Of a DNA stretch of 58,994 nt, positions 23,165 to 31,216 are shown piece after piece. The DNA lies in assembly GCA_045653945.1 (NCBI GenBank), contig JAZOML010000048.1, positions 1-58,994 of the forward strand. The letters are read 5' to 3'. The notes under the pieces were generated by a model. The model did no database searches, was not told where the DNA came from, and was given only the letters and a program-made list of their open reading frames with translations. Source of the DNA: SIG673 sp045653945 (lineage in GTDB: Bacteria > Bacillota > Clostridia > Oscillospirales > CAG-272). Position numbers and translations under genes: made by a program. Within the stretch, counting starts at the first letter, position 1. Every line of letters starts with the position of its first letter.

Positions 23165-24283
23165 ATGATATTTAAAAAATTTTTGCCATTTTTATTATTT
23201 GCGGTAGCTATGCTGACGTTTGCCGCCTGTTCCGAACAGCCGATAGGCGAGGGAAACACCGACGCATACATAATAAAAATAGATGGCAAGGACGTCGGTT
23301 ACGTCAAGAGCAAAGATGAAGTCAGCACGGTTATCACCGAGCTGCAGCTCAGCAAGGAAAAAGAGCTTGAGGGCAGTGATTTTGAGGTCATCCGAGTTAG
23401 CGTAAACAGCAAAATCGAGGGAACATCCGCACTATGTGATGAGGAAGACCTGCTATCTCCTGAGCAAATTGCCAAAAAGTATATTGATAGCGGCGGTAAA
23501 ATTTCATTTTCGGTAACGGTTAGCGAAAAAGAAACTAAGTATTTGTCCTTTGAAACTGTTTACAAAAATTCATCCTCGCACTATGAAGGTACAAGAGTTG
23601 TGCAGACCAAAGGACAAAAAGGTGAGAGTGAGCTTATCCACGAGGTTACCTATACCGACGGAAAGGAAAGCGAGCGCAAGCTGGTATCCGAAAAAGAGGT
23701 AAAGAAGGCAGTAAACGAGGTGGTTTTAATAGGAACTAAAAAGTCAACCGCCTCTACGGGCAAATACGCTTGGCCACTAAAAAGCGTTACCGTAACATCA
23801 TCCTACGGCAACAGGTATTTAAACGGATCATACAATTTTCACCTTGGCGTTGACCTTCGCGCCGCAAACGGCACGTCTGTATATGCGGCAGACGGCGGAA
23901 AGGTTACCCACGCAGGCTGGCTCAGCAGCTACGGTTATCTTGTAAAAATCGTTCACGACAACGGAGATTACACATATTACGCTCATTTAAGTAAGATAAG
24001 CGTAAGCGTTGGAAGTCGCGTTTACAAGGGACAGGAAATTGCCAAAAGCGGCTCAACGGGTAACGTAACGGGACCGCATTTGCATTTTGAAATACGCAAA
24101 AACGGCTCTACCGTCAACCCCGTAAGCTATCTTCCAAGCACAAAGAACGTCAATTTTGCGCGTGGCGTATCCCTTGATAGCTGTTCCTTGCAAACAAACA
24201 CTTGTCTATCTCGTTTTGGACAATCAGCTTTTTTAAGCTCCAAGCGGGAGCAAGAAGAGTATCCTTCGCTCCGTCGCCCGTAA
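23165..24283 (+). CDS. M23 (LytM) peptidase lipoprotein with G5 domain
   Basis: 372 residues. Hydrophobic signal with lipobox (LTFAAC), so the mature protein is lipid-anchored outside the membrane. A G5-like domain (about 125-195) probably binds wall polymers. The M23 domain (about 210-325) has the zinc motifs FHLGVD and HLHFEI, so it should cut peptide bridges in peptidoglycan. ATG 23165 is preceded by AAAGGAG; the frame opens 45 bases earlier without support. The domain normally ends near VNPVSYLP; here about 47 more residues run into the antisense strand of the next gene, which suggests loss of the original stop codon. Confidence 0.88.
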   Translation: MIFKKFLPFLLFAVAMLTFAACSEQPIGEGNTDAYIIKIDGKDVGYVKSKDEVSTVITELQLSKEKELEGSDFEVIRVSVNSKIEGTSALCDEEDLLSPEQIAKKYIDSGGKISFSVTVSEKETKYLSFETVYKNSSSHYEGTRVVQTKGQKGESELIHEVTYTDGKESERKLVSEKEVKKAVNEVVLIGTKKSTASTGKYAWPLKSVTVTSSYGNRYLNGSYNFHLGVDLRAANGTSVYAADGGKVTHAGWLSSYGYLVKIVHDNGDYTYYAHLSKISVSVGSRVYKGQEIAKSGSTGNVTGPHLHFEIRKNGSTVNPVSYLPSTKNVNFARGVSLDSCSLQTNTCLSRFGQSAFLSSKREQEEYPSLRRP

Positions 24284-25103
24284 CTCTTTCAATTACGGTA
24301 TCGGGCGGGAGCACCTCAAGCTGGTCGCAAACAACGTTTACGTACTCCTCTAAGCTCATAACGGGCAGCTCACCCGCAAGGTAAGATTTTGCGATTTCAG
24401 TACCTTCAATTACGTGCAAAAGGTGAATTTTGACGGCACTTGGATTAAGAAGCGAAATTTTTCTTGCGTTTTCAAGCATCATTTCAGCGCTTTCGCCGGG
24501 AAGACCGTTAATCAGGTGAACACAAACAAAAAGTCCCTCAAGAAGATGCCAAGCCTCAAGAAATTCGCTATACGTATAGCCTCTGTTTATGATTTTCGCA
24601 GTTTCGTCAAAGGTGCTTTGAAGTCCTAGCTCCACCATAACGAAATGCTCTTTTGCCAATTCTTTAAGGTAATCGGCAATTTCGGGAGTGATGCAGTCGG
24701 GACGGGTAGCTATACAAATACCACTCGCCATAGGATGCGCAAGCGCCTCACCGAAGCGTTTTTTAAGTATTTCTATGGGAGCGTAGGTGCTTGTGTAGGC
24801 TTGAAAGTACGGAATAAGCACCGCATCGGCCCATTTTTTGCGCATCATACTTGCGCCTGCATCTATTTGCTCGGTTATTGAAAGATGAGCGCCTGCGGTA
24901 AATTCACCGCTACCGTTTGCTGAACAAAACGTACATCCGCCCACTCCTTTTGTGCCATCTCGGTTAGGACAGGTAAAGCCGCCGTCTATTGGTACTTTAC
25001 ACGCTTTTTTACCAAAAACCGAGCGCATATAGTAGTCCATTGTATAATACCGCTTATTTGTATCGGTATTTTTGAAAGGATTTATTTCTCTTTGTGTTTT
25101 CAT
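24150..25103 (-). CDS. radical SAM protein, YhcC (TIGR01212)-like
   Basis: 317 residues. CPNRDGTKGVGGCTFC carries the cluster cysteines typical of the YhcC/TIGR01212 group, along with FQAYTSTYAP and ERVTGDGAKDTLLAPAWS, both characteristic. These proteins resemble Elp3 and are thought to act on RNA, but no reaction is settled. A TTG codon at 25112 opens the frame slightly earlier; I use ATG 25103. Its last 134 bases overlap the end of the convergent M23 gene. It lies downstream of the terminator of the 905-residue protein gene. Confidence 0.88.
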   Translation of the reverse strand: MKTQREINPFKNTDTNKRYYTMDYYMRSVFGKKACKVPIDGGFTCPNRDGTKGVGGCTFCSANGSGEFTAGAHLSITEQIDAGASMMRKKWADAVLIPYFQAYTSTYAPIEILKKRFGEALAHPMASGICIATRPDCITPEIADYLKELAKEHFVMVELGLQSTFDETAKIINRGYTYSEFLEAWHLLEGLFVCVHLINGLPGESAEMMLENARKISLLNPSAVKIHLLHVIEGTEIAKSYLAGELPVMSLEEYVNVVCDQLEVLPPDTVIERVTGDGAKDTLLAPAWSLKKLIVQNEIDKCLFARNSYQGIRHAQN

Positions 25104-25115
25104 ATTTACCAAAAC

Positions 25116-25146
25116 AAGCCGTCGCCATAAAGCGACGGCTTTTATT
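25116..25146 (-). terminator. terminator of the 905-residue protein gene
   Basis: AAGCCGTCGC (25116-25125) pairs with GCGACGGCTT (25132-25141). On the minus strand it is followed by TTGTTTTGG. It lies 13 bases past the stop at 25155. Confidence 0.75.
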
Positions 25147-25154
25147 TCGTTTAA

Positions 25155-27872
25155 TTAAAGCTCTACTCCAAGAAGCTTTGCAATATTATAAAGCGCAAGA
25201 GTTGTGTCGTCATCTGCGCCTACAAGCTTGGTATTTATTACATCGCTTGCCTCTGCCTTATCCTCTTCGGAAAGATTCATATCAAATGGGTCAAATACAA
25301 ATTCAGTTTCAATAAGTGCAGCAATTACCGATTCACTACTCATAAAGGAGTCTATCATTTCCTCAGCATTAATTTCATATCCTTCTTCGCTTGAATTAAA
25401 TGCGAGCTCAAGAATGTTCTTAAATGCAGCCTTTTCAGCGTCATCAGACTTTGAAATGTTGGAAAGAAGCGAATTAAAGAAAGAGGATACAGTGTTAAGC
25501 TGCTCGTCGGAAAGTCCGTCAAAGCCAAGCTCAACAAGTTTTTCGGGGGTAAAGAGTGCCGCAATAACACTTCCACAATTATCTTCACTGAGGTTGTCGA
25601 TAAGTGCGCCTACCGTTTCCTCAGTAAGTCCCTCCGGACCGTCAATAGAGCCAAGTATCTGAGACATACTCGATACACCGTTCATAATCGTTGTATAGCT
25701 GGCGTTAACATCCTTCTTTGCCTGAAGAATATTATCAATGTCATTTTGAGTTAAGCCAACCATTCCGGATACTGCCTCAGCTTGGAATAAAGCGCCTACA
25801 AGCTGCTCAGTCTTTTCCTCGCCGTAGATAGCGTCATTCGTCGCAAGGCTGTCGAGCAAACTGCCAATTCCGGTACAAAAGATATCCATAGTCTCGCTTT
25901 CGTCTGCATCACTGAGTGAGGTAAATGCATCAAACGCAGTGGAAACACCGCCGATAAATTCGAGCATTTCAGACTCGCCAACGTTAGCGTTCTCAAACGC
26001 AACAACATCTATTAAAAGCACATCGGCGGTATTCTTAAACGCTGTGTTTTCACCCGTCGGAATGAGTCCCGAAATGCTGCTAAATGCCGCTTGTGAGCTT
26101 ACCGCAGGGCGCTCTATATCGATTATTACAAGTACCTTTATAGAATCAAGAGCATCGCTTGAAACGGTTGCGTTGGTAAATAACGAGTTATCATTTATAA
26201 GAGATGAAATCTGATCTTGCTTTTCGTCAGGGGTAAGATTTGAGTTGTTTTGAACTGCGTAGATATTAGCAAGAAGCTGACCTGCAAGCTGCGCCGAGCT
26301 TTCTCCCGTTCCAAGAAGCTTGAAACCATACTCTCCGTCTGCCGAAACAGGTGTTTGAGCACCGTCCTGAGTGGTCATTACAGTAGTCATTTCATCAAGG
26401 AACTGTGCAATATCCTGCGCAGTTACCTCATCTGCATTCTTACCGTTTGTTCCGTCAAAGTGAGAAATTACTGCCATTGCAATAATAGCAACCTCGGAAT
26501 CTCCAAGGTTCGTTATTCCCTGCTTTGCAAGAGCAGAATCAATTGCATTAACCATATTCTGCTGACGGGTATCTGCATCAAGCGAGGCACTTGCCTTGAT
26601 CTCTGCCGCTATATCCTCGGTAAGCTTATTATACGCCGCCTGCGAGTCTGCAGGAATACCAAGACTTTCGGTTACAAGCTTAAGTCCTATATTGGTAATT
26701 ACAGGAATAAGGGGACGCATTCTCGGATTGGAATTAACGGTTAACAGTAGTTCCTTAACAAGCCCTTTAGCAAGAAGCGCATTTTGAGCACCCTCTCCCT
26801 CCGGAGCAGATGAGCCACTGTCCTCAGGAAGATTGTCTACTATCTTGGTTAACATTGTAGCAAGGGTATTTAGGTCTTGCTTTAAATATTCTATATTACC
26901 TGCATCCTTGCCTATAATTGATATAGTTTTGTGTATAATAGGATCAAATGTGGGTTCAAACGAAGGCTTTTCTATACCCATATATGCCTGACCGTTATCC
27001 CACGCATTTGCGGCATTTTTTATAACGTCGGAAACAATTGCCGCAAGTACCTTGGACTCGGTAATCGAAGTTCCTATATTGGAAAGCACTGCACTTTCCT
27101 TATCAGTATACTGTTCAAGCGGAGTTGAGGTCAAGGTCGTTATATCGCTAAAGAATTCCAGTATTGCCGTAATCTCGGAATCAAGATTGGTGTCAACCTC
27201 CTCCTCACCTATGCTGACCTGCAGTCCCATTAGAGCCTTGTCTATAAATTTACCGCCAAGAGTTCTATAAGTCTGGATAGCCATAGAATCATTTACGTCA
27301 GCTACAGCCTGCTCTACAACAGCGTAATCCTCCTCGCCAACCATATCGCTATCCTTAAGTGCCGGAAGCACCTCGGATGCGAGCGACGAATAAGAAGAAA
27401 TAGGAGCAAGTATGCATATTACAATTATAATTCCCTGCAAAAATCCAAGAAGAAGTCGTGTGCGGAATTTAGGACCTTTAAGCTTAGGCAGAAATATCTT
27501 TGCCAAAATAGCAAGAACAGTTCTGACAACAAGCAGAACAACTCTAAGCACATAAAATGCTACAAGGAAGATAATGGGAGCGCTGACCGCACATATGATA
27601 CTGATAAGCAGCTGAGCTACCACCGGAGAACCTGACACAAGTTCACTTACGGGGTTTTCGGTACCAAGCGAGGTAATAAGAGCTGCATTTACCTCATCTG
27701 TGTATAACGCAAGTGTTTTCTTCATAACGATTGTTCCTGCAAAAGCAAGAACCGCACTTGTTACAGCACAAATAAATCGAGTAAAAGCTCTCTTTCTAAA
27801 TAGAAGAGCCCAAAGCAACGACAGTATTATAATGCCGACAGCACCAATGTTGATTATCGCACTTAAATCCAT
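25155..27872 (-). CDS. large membrane-anchored protein of unknown function
   Basis: 905 residues, not recognised. Four hydrophobic helices lie in the first 165 residues (about 5-24, 30-50, 88-115, 142-165), a layout reminiscent of CvpA. Charge distribution (RKRAF after helix 1, PKLKGPKFRTR before helix 4) places the remaining 740 residues outside the cytoplasm. That part is acidic, rich in Ala, Ser, Asp and Leu, predicted mainly helical, with no Cys-rich, enzymatic or LPxTG motif that I can see, and one Cys pair region (DIFCTG, DNCGS). It has an exact consensus promoter and its own terminator, so it is probably well expressed. A cell-envelope structural or scaffold role is a guess. Confidence 0.75.
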   Translation of the reverse strand: MDLSAIINIGAVGIIILSLLWALLFRKRAFTRFICAVTSAVLAFAGTIVMKKTLALYTDEVNAALITSLGTENPVSELVSGSPVVAQLLISIICAVSAPIIFLVAFYVLRVVLLVVRTVLAILAKIFLPKLKGPKFRTRLLLGFLQGIIIVICILAPISSYSSLASEVLPALKDSDMVGEEDYAVVEQAVADVNDSMAIQTYRTLGGKFIDKALMGLQVSIGEEEVDTNLDSEITAILEFFSDITTLTSTPLEQYTDKESAVLSNIGTSITESKVLAAIVSDVIKNAANAWDNGQAYMGIEKPSFEPTFDPIIHKTISIIGKDAGNIEYLKQDLNTLATMLTKIVDNLPEDSGSSAPEGEGAQNALLAKGLVKELLLTVNSNPRMRPLIPVITNIGLKLVTESLGIPADSQAAYNKLTEDIAAEIKASASLDADTRQQNMVNAIDSALAKQGITNLGDSEVAIIAMAVISHFDGTNGKNADEVTAQDIAQFLDEMTTVMTTQDGAQTPVSADGEYGFKLLGTGESSAQLAGQLLANIYAVQNNSNLTPDEKQDQISSLINDNSLFTNATVSSDALDSIKVLVIIDIERPAVSSQAAFSSISGLIPTGENTAFKNTADVLLIDVVAFENANVGESEMLEFIGGVSTAFDAFTSLSDADESETMDIFCTGIGSLLDSLATNDAIYGEEKTEQLVGALFQAEAVSGMVGLTQNDIDNILQAKKDVNASYTTIMNGVSSMSQILGSIDGPEGLTEETVGALIDNLSEDNCGSVIAALFTPEKLVELGFDGLSDEQLNTVSSFFNSLLSNISKSDDAEKAAFKNILELAFNSSEEGYEINAEEMIDSFMSSESVIAALIETEFVFDPFDMNLSEEDKAEASDVINTKLVGADDDTTLALYNIAKLLGVEL

Positions 27873-27961
27873 TTCGAATTCTCCATTCTGCCCTAAGGCT
27901 AAAAATTATAAATTAAAATCAGGATTGTTAAAGCCTCGAGCTATCCCGAGGTTACATTTAT

Positions 27962-27990
27962 ATTATAACACTGCGACAAGTCTTTGTCAA
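27962..27990 (-). promoter_or_regulatory. perfect consensus promoter for the 905-residue protein
   Basis: Minus strand TTGACA (27985-27990), 17-base spacer, TATAAT (27962-27967), all consensus. The start codon is about 80 bases downstream; the leader contains a CCTCG/CGAGG hairpin near 27932-27951. Confidence 0.85.
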
Positions 27991-28065
27991 TAGCCATATT
28001 TGGCGCAAAATACCACTACATTTCTCCCAAATAAAGGAAAAAATGTAAAAAATTACGCAAAAAAC

Positions 28066-28094
28066 TTGCAAAGAGCTTTGTTTTGTGTTATCAT
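28066..28094 (+). promoter_or_regulatory. promoter of the beta-lactamase-fold gene
   Basis: TTGCAA (28066-28071), 17-base spacer, TATCAT (28089-28094), about 50 bases before ATG 28148. It is divergent from the 905-residue gene promoter 75 bases away. Confidence 0.6.
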
Positions 28095-28147
28095 AACAAT
28101 ATTAGCAGACGGACAAAATAATTCCGACCTGCAGCGAAAGGAACATT

Positions 28148-29041
28148 ATGAACGGTTTTATCAGTGTGGCAAAAAACGTATATTATCTTCCGCCTCCTAC
28201 CTCTGATTTCGGTGGTGGTGTAACTCTTATAACAGGACTATCGAATAACTCCGCCAACGTCCTTATTGACTGCGGAGCATTTGATTATTCCGTTACTCGA
28301 TATATATTGCCTGCACTTAAGGAGCTTAAGCTTGATATAAAGAGTATAGGTTATCTTGTTTTCACGCACTGCTCAACCGATAATATGGGCGGCGTTCATA
28401 AAATCAAGCAGCTTAACCCCGATATCAAGGTTTTATATTTCGGCACAAACCAAGCCGATAAGCTAAAAAATCCCTCTCATTTCTTTATTGAAAAATGGTC
28501 TGAATATCTTGATCACAGCCCACCTTTCCGCGAAATAAGAGGAATTTTACCTACAAGCTCCGTTGATTTGAATAGCCGTGTTTTTTCCGAAATAGTTCCA
28601 TTCAATGCAATCGGACACGATGACGACTGTATATATTGGTTACACGTTCCTTCCAAAACTATAATATGCGGAGATGCCGTACAGGGCAACGGTACACACA
28701 GTACGGGTATCGCTTTTATTACGGAATTTGAGGCTTATCAGAACACACTTCTCTCATTAATCAGTAAAAAACCTAACAATTTAGTATGCTCAAAGGATTT
28801 CAGACTTTGTCCTTCTATCGTAATCGGAGCAGAAAACTGTCTTTCCGTGCTCGAAGCAAGCCTTGAAAAATCTAATGAATACTCTGCGTTTGTTGACAAA
28901 TATTCAAAAATGTATCGAAGAAAAAAAGAAAATCTTGATATCGAAGCGCTTGTGCGCGCATATTTTGAGGATAAAGAACAGCCTACATTCTACGGATACG
29001 CAATAAAAACCTTTAAATCAATAATATTTAAAAATAAGTGA
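28148..29041 (+). CDS. beta-lactamase-fold protein with degenerate metal site
   Basis: 297 residues. The fold is recognisable from VLIDCGAF, LVFTHCSTDNMGGV, NAIGHDDDC and TIICGDAVQG, which hold the positions of the first strand Asp, the HxHxDH box, the later His and the bridging Asp. The box reads HCSTDN: the first His and the Asp remain, but the second His is Ser and the last is Asn, so binuclear zinc binding is unlikely to be normal. The protein may be a non-hydrolytic member or use one metal. A start with AAAGGAAC precedes ATG 28148. Neighbours give no clue to substrate. Confidence 0.7.
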   Translation: MNGFISVAKNVYYLPPPTSDFGGGVTLITGLSNNSANVLIDCGAFDYSVTRYILPALKELKLDIKSIGYLVFTHCSTDNMGGVHKIKQLNPDIKVLYFGTNQADKLKNPSHFFIEKWSEYLDHSPPFREIRGILPTSSVDLNSRVFSEIVPFNAIGHDDDCIYWLHVPSKTIICGDAVQGNGTHSTGIAFITEFEAYQNTLLSLISKKPNNLVCSKDFRLCPSIVIGAENCLSVLEASLEKSNEYSAFVDKYSKMYRRKKENLDIEALVRAYFEDKEQPTFYGYAIKTFKSIIFKNK

Positions 29042-29088
29042 TGTTCGTTTTTGACATTTAAAAGTTTATTTTACACATCTACAATCAC

Positions 29089-29117
29089 TTGATTTTCCAT
29101 TTCAAGTGTGCTATAAT
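29089..29117 (+). promoter_or_regulatory. promoter of tRNA-Lys
   Basis: TTGATT (29089-29094), 17-base spacer, TATAAT (29112-29117), about 31 bases before the mature tRNA 5' end. Confidence 0.65.
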
Positions 29118-29154
29118 AACTAATGTTGAGAAATTACCCACTCATCACTGAGCC

Positions 29155-29230
29155 GCACCTTTAGCTCAGCTGGTAGAGCAACTGACTCTTAATCAGTGGG
29201 TCCAGGGTTCGAGTCCCTGAAGGTGCACCA
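29155..29230 (+). tRNA. tRNA-Lys (anticodon CTT)
   Basis: 76 bases with encoded CCA. Acceptor stem GCACCTT pairs with AAGGTGC; D-arm GCTCAGCTGGTAGAGC; anticodon arm CTGACTCTTAATCAG with anticodon CTT, which reads AAG; T-arm CAGGGTTCGAGTCCCTG. All stems close, so it should be functional. Confidence 0.97.
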
Positions 29231-29270
29231 TAACACAAAAAGAGAGGCAAACGCCTCTCTTTTTGTGTTA
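29231..29270 (+). terminator. terminator of tRNA-Lys
   Basis: An 18-bp perfect stem (29231-29248 with 29253-29270), loop AAAC, with the T-run built into the right arm. It starts immediately after the CCA. Confidence 0.85.
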
Positions 29271-29460
29271 TGACGTACTTTAGCTTAATCTCGAACCCTC
29301 GAATTTCACAAGAAATTCTAAAGATTTGCGCCAACTGTGAATACACCTTACATCACGCAAATCAAGGGTTCAGAGTCCCTGAACACCTAAGCTAAGAGAG
29401 GCAAACGCGTCTCTTTTTGTGTTATGACGTACTTTAGCTTAATCTCGAACCCTCGAATTT
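29241..29460 (+). repeat. 66-bp direct repeat with decayed tRNA-Lys T-arm
   Basis: 29241-29306 recurs at 29395-29460 with one mismatch (C29255 to G29409). Before the second copy, AGGGTTC-A-GAGTCCCTGAA (29365-29383) repeats the tRNA-Lys T-arm with one extra loop base. The repeat therefore includes the tRNA 3' end plus its terminator, with the second copy decayed (stem mismatched). No open reading frame in 29231-29521 looks real. This is what remains after a tandem duplication or loss of an element inserted at a tRNA 3' end. Confidence 0.8.
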
Positions 29461-29485
29461 ATTTTATTTGATGCAAAACCGTAAA

Positions 29486-29517
29486 AAAAATCGCTTGTTC
29501 AAAAGCAAGCGATTTTT
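29486..29517. terminator. terminator of the 346-residue membrane protein gene
   Basis: AAAAATCGCTTG (29486-29497) pairs with CAAGCGATTTTT (29506-29517). T-runs on both strands make it usable in either direction; the minus-strand gene ends 5 bases away. Confidence 0.8.
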
Positions 29518-29521
29518 TATT

Positions 29522-30562
29522 TTATTTATCGGTAAAAAGTGTGCTACCTTCACTCTTTTTTTTGCCACGCTTTCCTGAAAACTGAGAAATGTATTCATCT
29601 TTCTTTTCTTTTTTACGTTTGATAATAAACGCCACTACGCAAGCGGTGATGAATACCGCAAGATACACGGAATAAAATATAACAATTGATGCTATACGCA
29701 TACCCTCAAGCTCATAAAAATATGGCATCTGAACATACCACAATCCAAAAAATGCAGCAGAACAGATAATCAAATTCAAAATTCCCTTTGCAACCTTTTG
29801 AAGATTGGTTTTAAACACTGAAAGAGAGAGAACAAGCATTGCAGCCGAGCCAAGGTAACGAAGGAAATTTTGCAGGGTGTGAGCAATCGGCGCGGTAAGA
29901 GTTTCAAAGCTTTCAATAAGATTTGGATTCCATTGATCAGGCAACGGAATTTCAACGTTTGTAGCTGCAAAAAGAGATACGAATGCGGTAACAAACACCG
30001 TCAAGGTGAATATCACAAGTGTAGGCCCTACGTAGTCATAAATAAATTTCCCAAGCTTTCTTTTTATTAGCCTTAACGGAACAGTTAAAACAAATTTTGT
30101 AGCCAATGAAAAGAAATAAACAATAGCAACAACTACCATAGCAACCATAACCAACCCAAAGGTAACGGTGGCGCCCGATATGTAGTCGGAAAATAACATA
30201 ACAAATATCGCAAAAGCGAACTCTGTTCCTACAAAATGTATTATTCTTTTAGTAGGCTTACTAAAGTCCGACTTCAAAAAATAGTTAAGAGCAAAAATAG
30301 ACAAACTAAATAGAAAAATGCCGATAAGCATACCTATTCCCAATGCCTGAGATTCACCTATTAGCCAATCCTCATTTAAATTAGTACCGTCTTTATTATA
30401 TTTTACGGTATATCTGTCCCGCACCTCAGTAACGTTCGCTCCAAGCAGCCACATAAGGCTAAACATACCGAGCAAAATAGCAGTAAATACCGCAGATGCA
30501 GGGTACAAAACATCGCGTTTGAATTTAAACGGTGAGAGCGCTTCCGTCTTTTTGTTAGTCAT
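29522..30562 (-). CDS. hypothetical multi-pass membrane protein
   Basis: 346 residues with about eight hydrophobic helices (near 20-42, 72-94, 108-125, 130-165, 178-200, 230-250, 258-280, 285-310) and a Lys-rich cytoplasmic tail that contains KRGKKKS. A short exposed loop (RDRYTVKYNKDGTNLNED) follows the first helix. I recognise no family. It stands alone, divergent from the nusB operon. No convincing -35 box goes with the TATAAT seen about 40 bases upstream on the minus strand. Confidence 0.7.
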   Translation of the reverse strand: MTNKKTEALSPFKFKRDVLYPASAVFTAILLGMFSLMWLLGANVTEVRDRYTVKYNKDGTNLNEDWLIGESQALGIGMLIGIFLFSLSIFALNYFLKSDFSKPTKRIIHFVGTEFAFAIFVMLFSDYISGATVTFGLVMVAMVVVAIVYFFSLATKFVLTVPLRLIKRKLGKFIYDYVGPTLVIFTLTVFVTAFVSLFAATNVEIPLPDQWNPNLIESFETLTAPIAHTLQNFLRYLGSAAMLVLSLSVFKTNLQKVAKGILNLIICSAAFFGLWYVQMPYFYELEGMRIASIVIFYSVYLAVFITACVVAFIIKRKKEKKDEYISQFSGKRGKKKSEGSTLFTDK

Positions 30563-30704
30563 TATATTCTCCCAAAATACAGTTTCTTTCCTACAATTAT
30601 ATCACTTTTCCCCACATACTTTGTGAATTTATACCGAAATATTTTTTAATTATTTTGTTATTCAGCAAAAAGTGTAAAAATATTCAAAAAATGCGGTTTT
30701 GTTA

Positions 30705-30733
30705 TTGACAAAAGGTAAAAAATATAATATAAT
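30705..30733 (+). promoter_or_regulatory. perfect consensus promoter of the nusB-murB operon
   Basis: TTGACA (30705-30710), 17-base spacer, TATAAT (30728-30733). NusB starts 53 bases beyond. Overlapping TATAAT-like boxes (30723-30734) could give a secondary start. Confidence 0.85.
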
Positions 30734-30785
30734 ATAAAAAATATTCATTAAAATTATGGTTATACATTAAGAAAGAGCAAAAATT

Positions 30786-31205
30786 ATGAAAAGAAGACTT
30801 GCAAGAGAATACGCATTTAAATTACTTTACGAGGCTGCAGTACAGCCCGACAAGGACAGCGCCGAGCTTATAAGCGACACCGCTGCCGAGCAGGAATTTG
30901 AGCCTGATGAGTACATAGAAAAGGTAGTCGGCGGCGTAAAAGAAAATTTAAGTGAGCTTGACGCTCTTATTTCAGATTGCACCACAACCGACTGGAAATT
31001 TGAAAGACTTTCACTTACCTCGCTTTCCATTATGCGTTTATCTATTTTTGAAATGCTTTACCTTGACGACGTGCCCTTCCCAGTTTCAATCAACGAGGCA
31101 GTTGAACTTGCTAAAAAGTACGATGACGACAAAGCACCGAAATTCATCAACGGTATTTTAAATGCAATAGCGGAGAAAAAAGGGCTTAAGAAAAAGCCTC
31201 GTTAA
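30786..31205 (+). CDS. nusB: transcription antitermination factor NusB
   Basis: 139 residues, normal for NusB. The N-terminal REYAFKLLYE and the C-terminal VSINEAVELAKKY and APKFINGILNAI are diagnostic. NusB with NusE (S10) binds the boxA RNA element and keeps RNA polymerase elongating through rRNA operons. It heads a long co-oriented operon typical of Clostridia (nusB, TsaD-like, xseA, xseB, ispA). Confidence 0.95.
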   Translation: MKRRLAREYAFKLLYEAAVQPDKDSAELISDTAAEQEFEPDEYIEKVVGGVKENLSELDALISDCTTTDWKFERLSLTSLSIMRLSIFEMLYLDDVPFPVSINEAVELAKKYDDDKAPKFINGILNAIAEKKGLKKKPR

Positions 31206-31216
31206 GAATATAAGCA

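Noticed and set aside
28000..28206. 68-codon frame before the beta-lactamase-fold gene
   Set aside because: It overlaps that gene's promoter and start in another frame and has no ribosome site.
29161..29346. 61-codon frame on the minus strand containing SGTRTLDPLIKS
   Set aside because: It is the antisense translation of tRNA-Lys, a well-known annotation artefact.
28000..31000. Replication origin at the change of main coding strand
   Set aside because: Gene direction changes repeatedly on both sides and no dnaA, DnaA-box cluster or rpmH is present.
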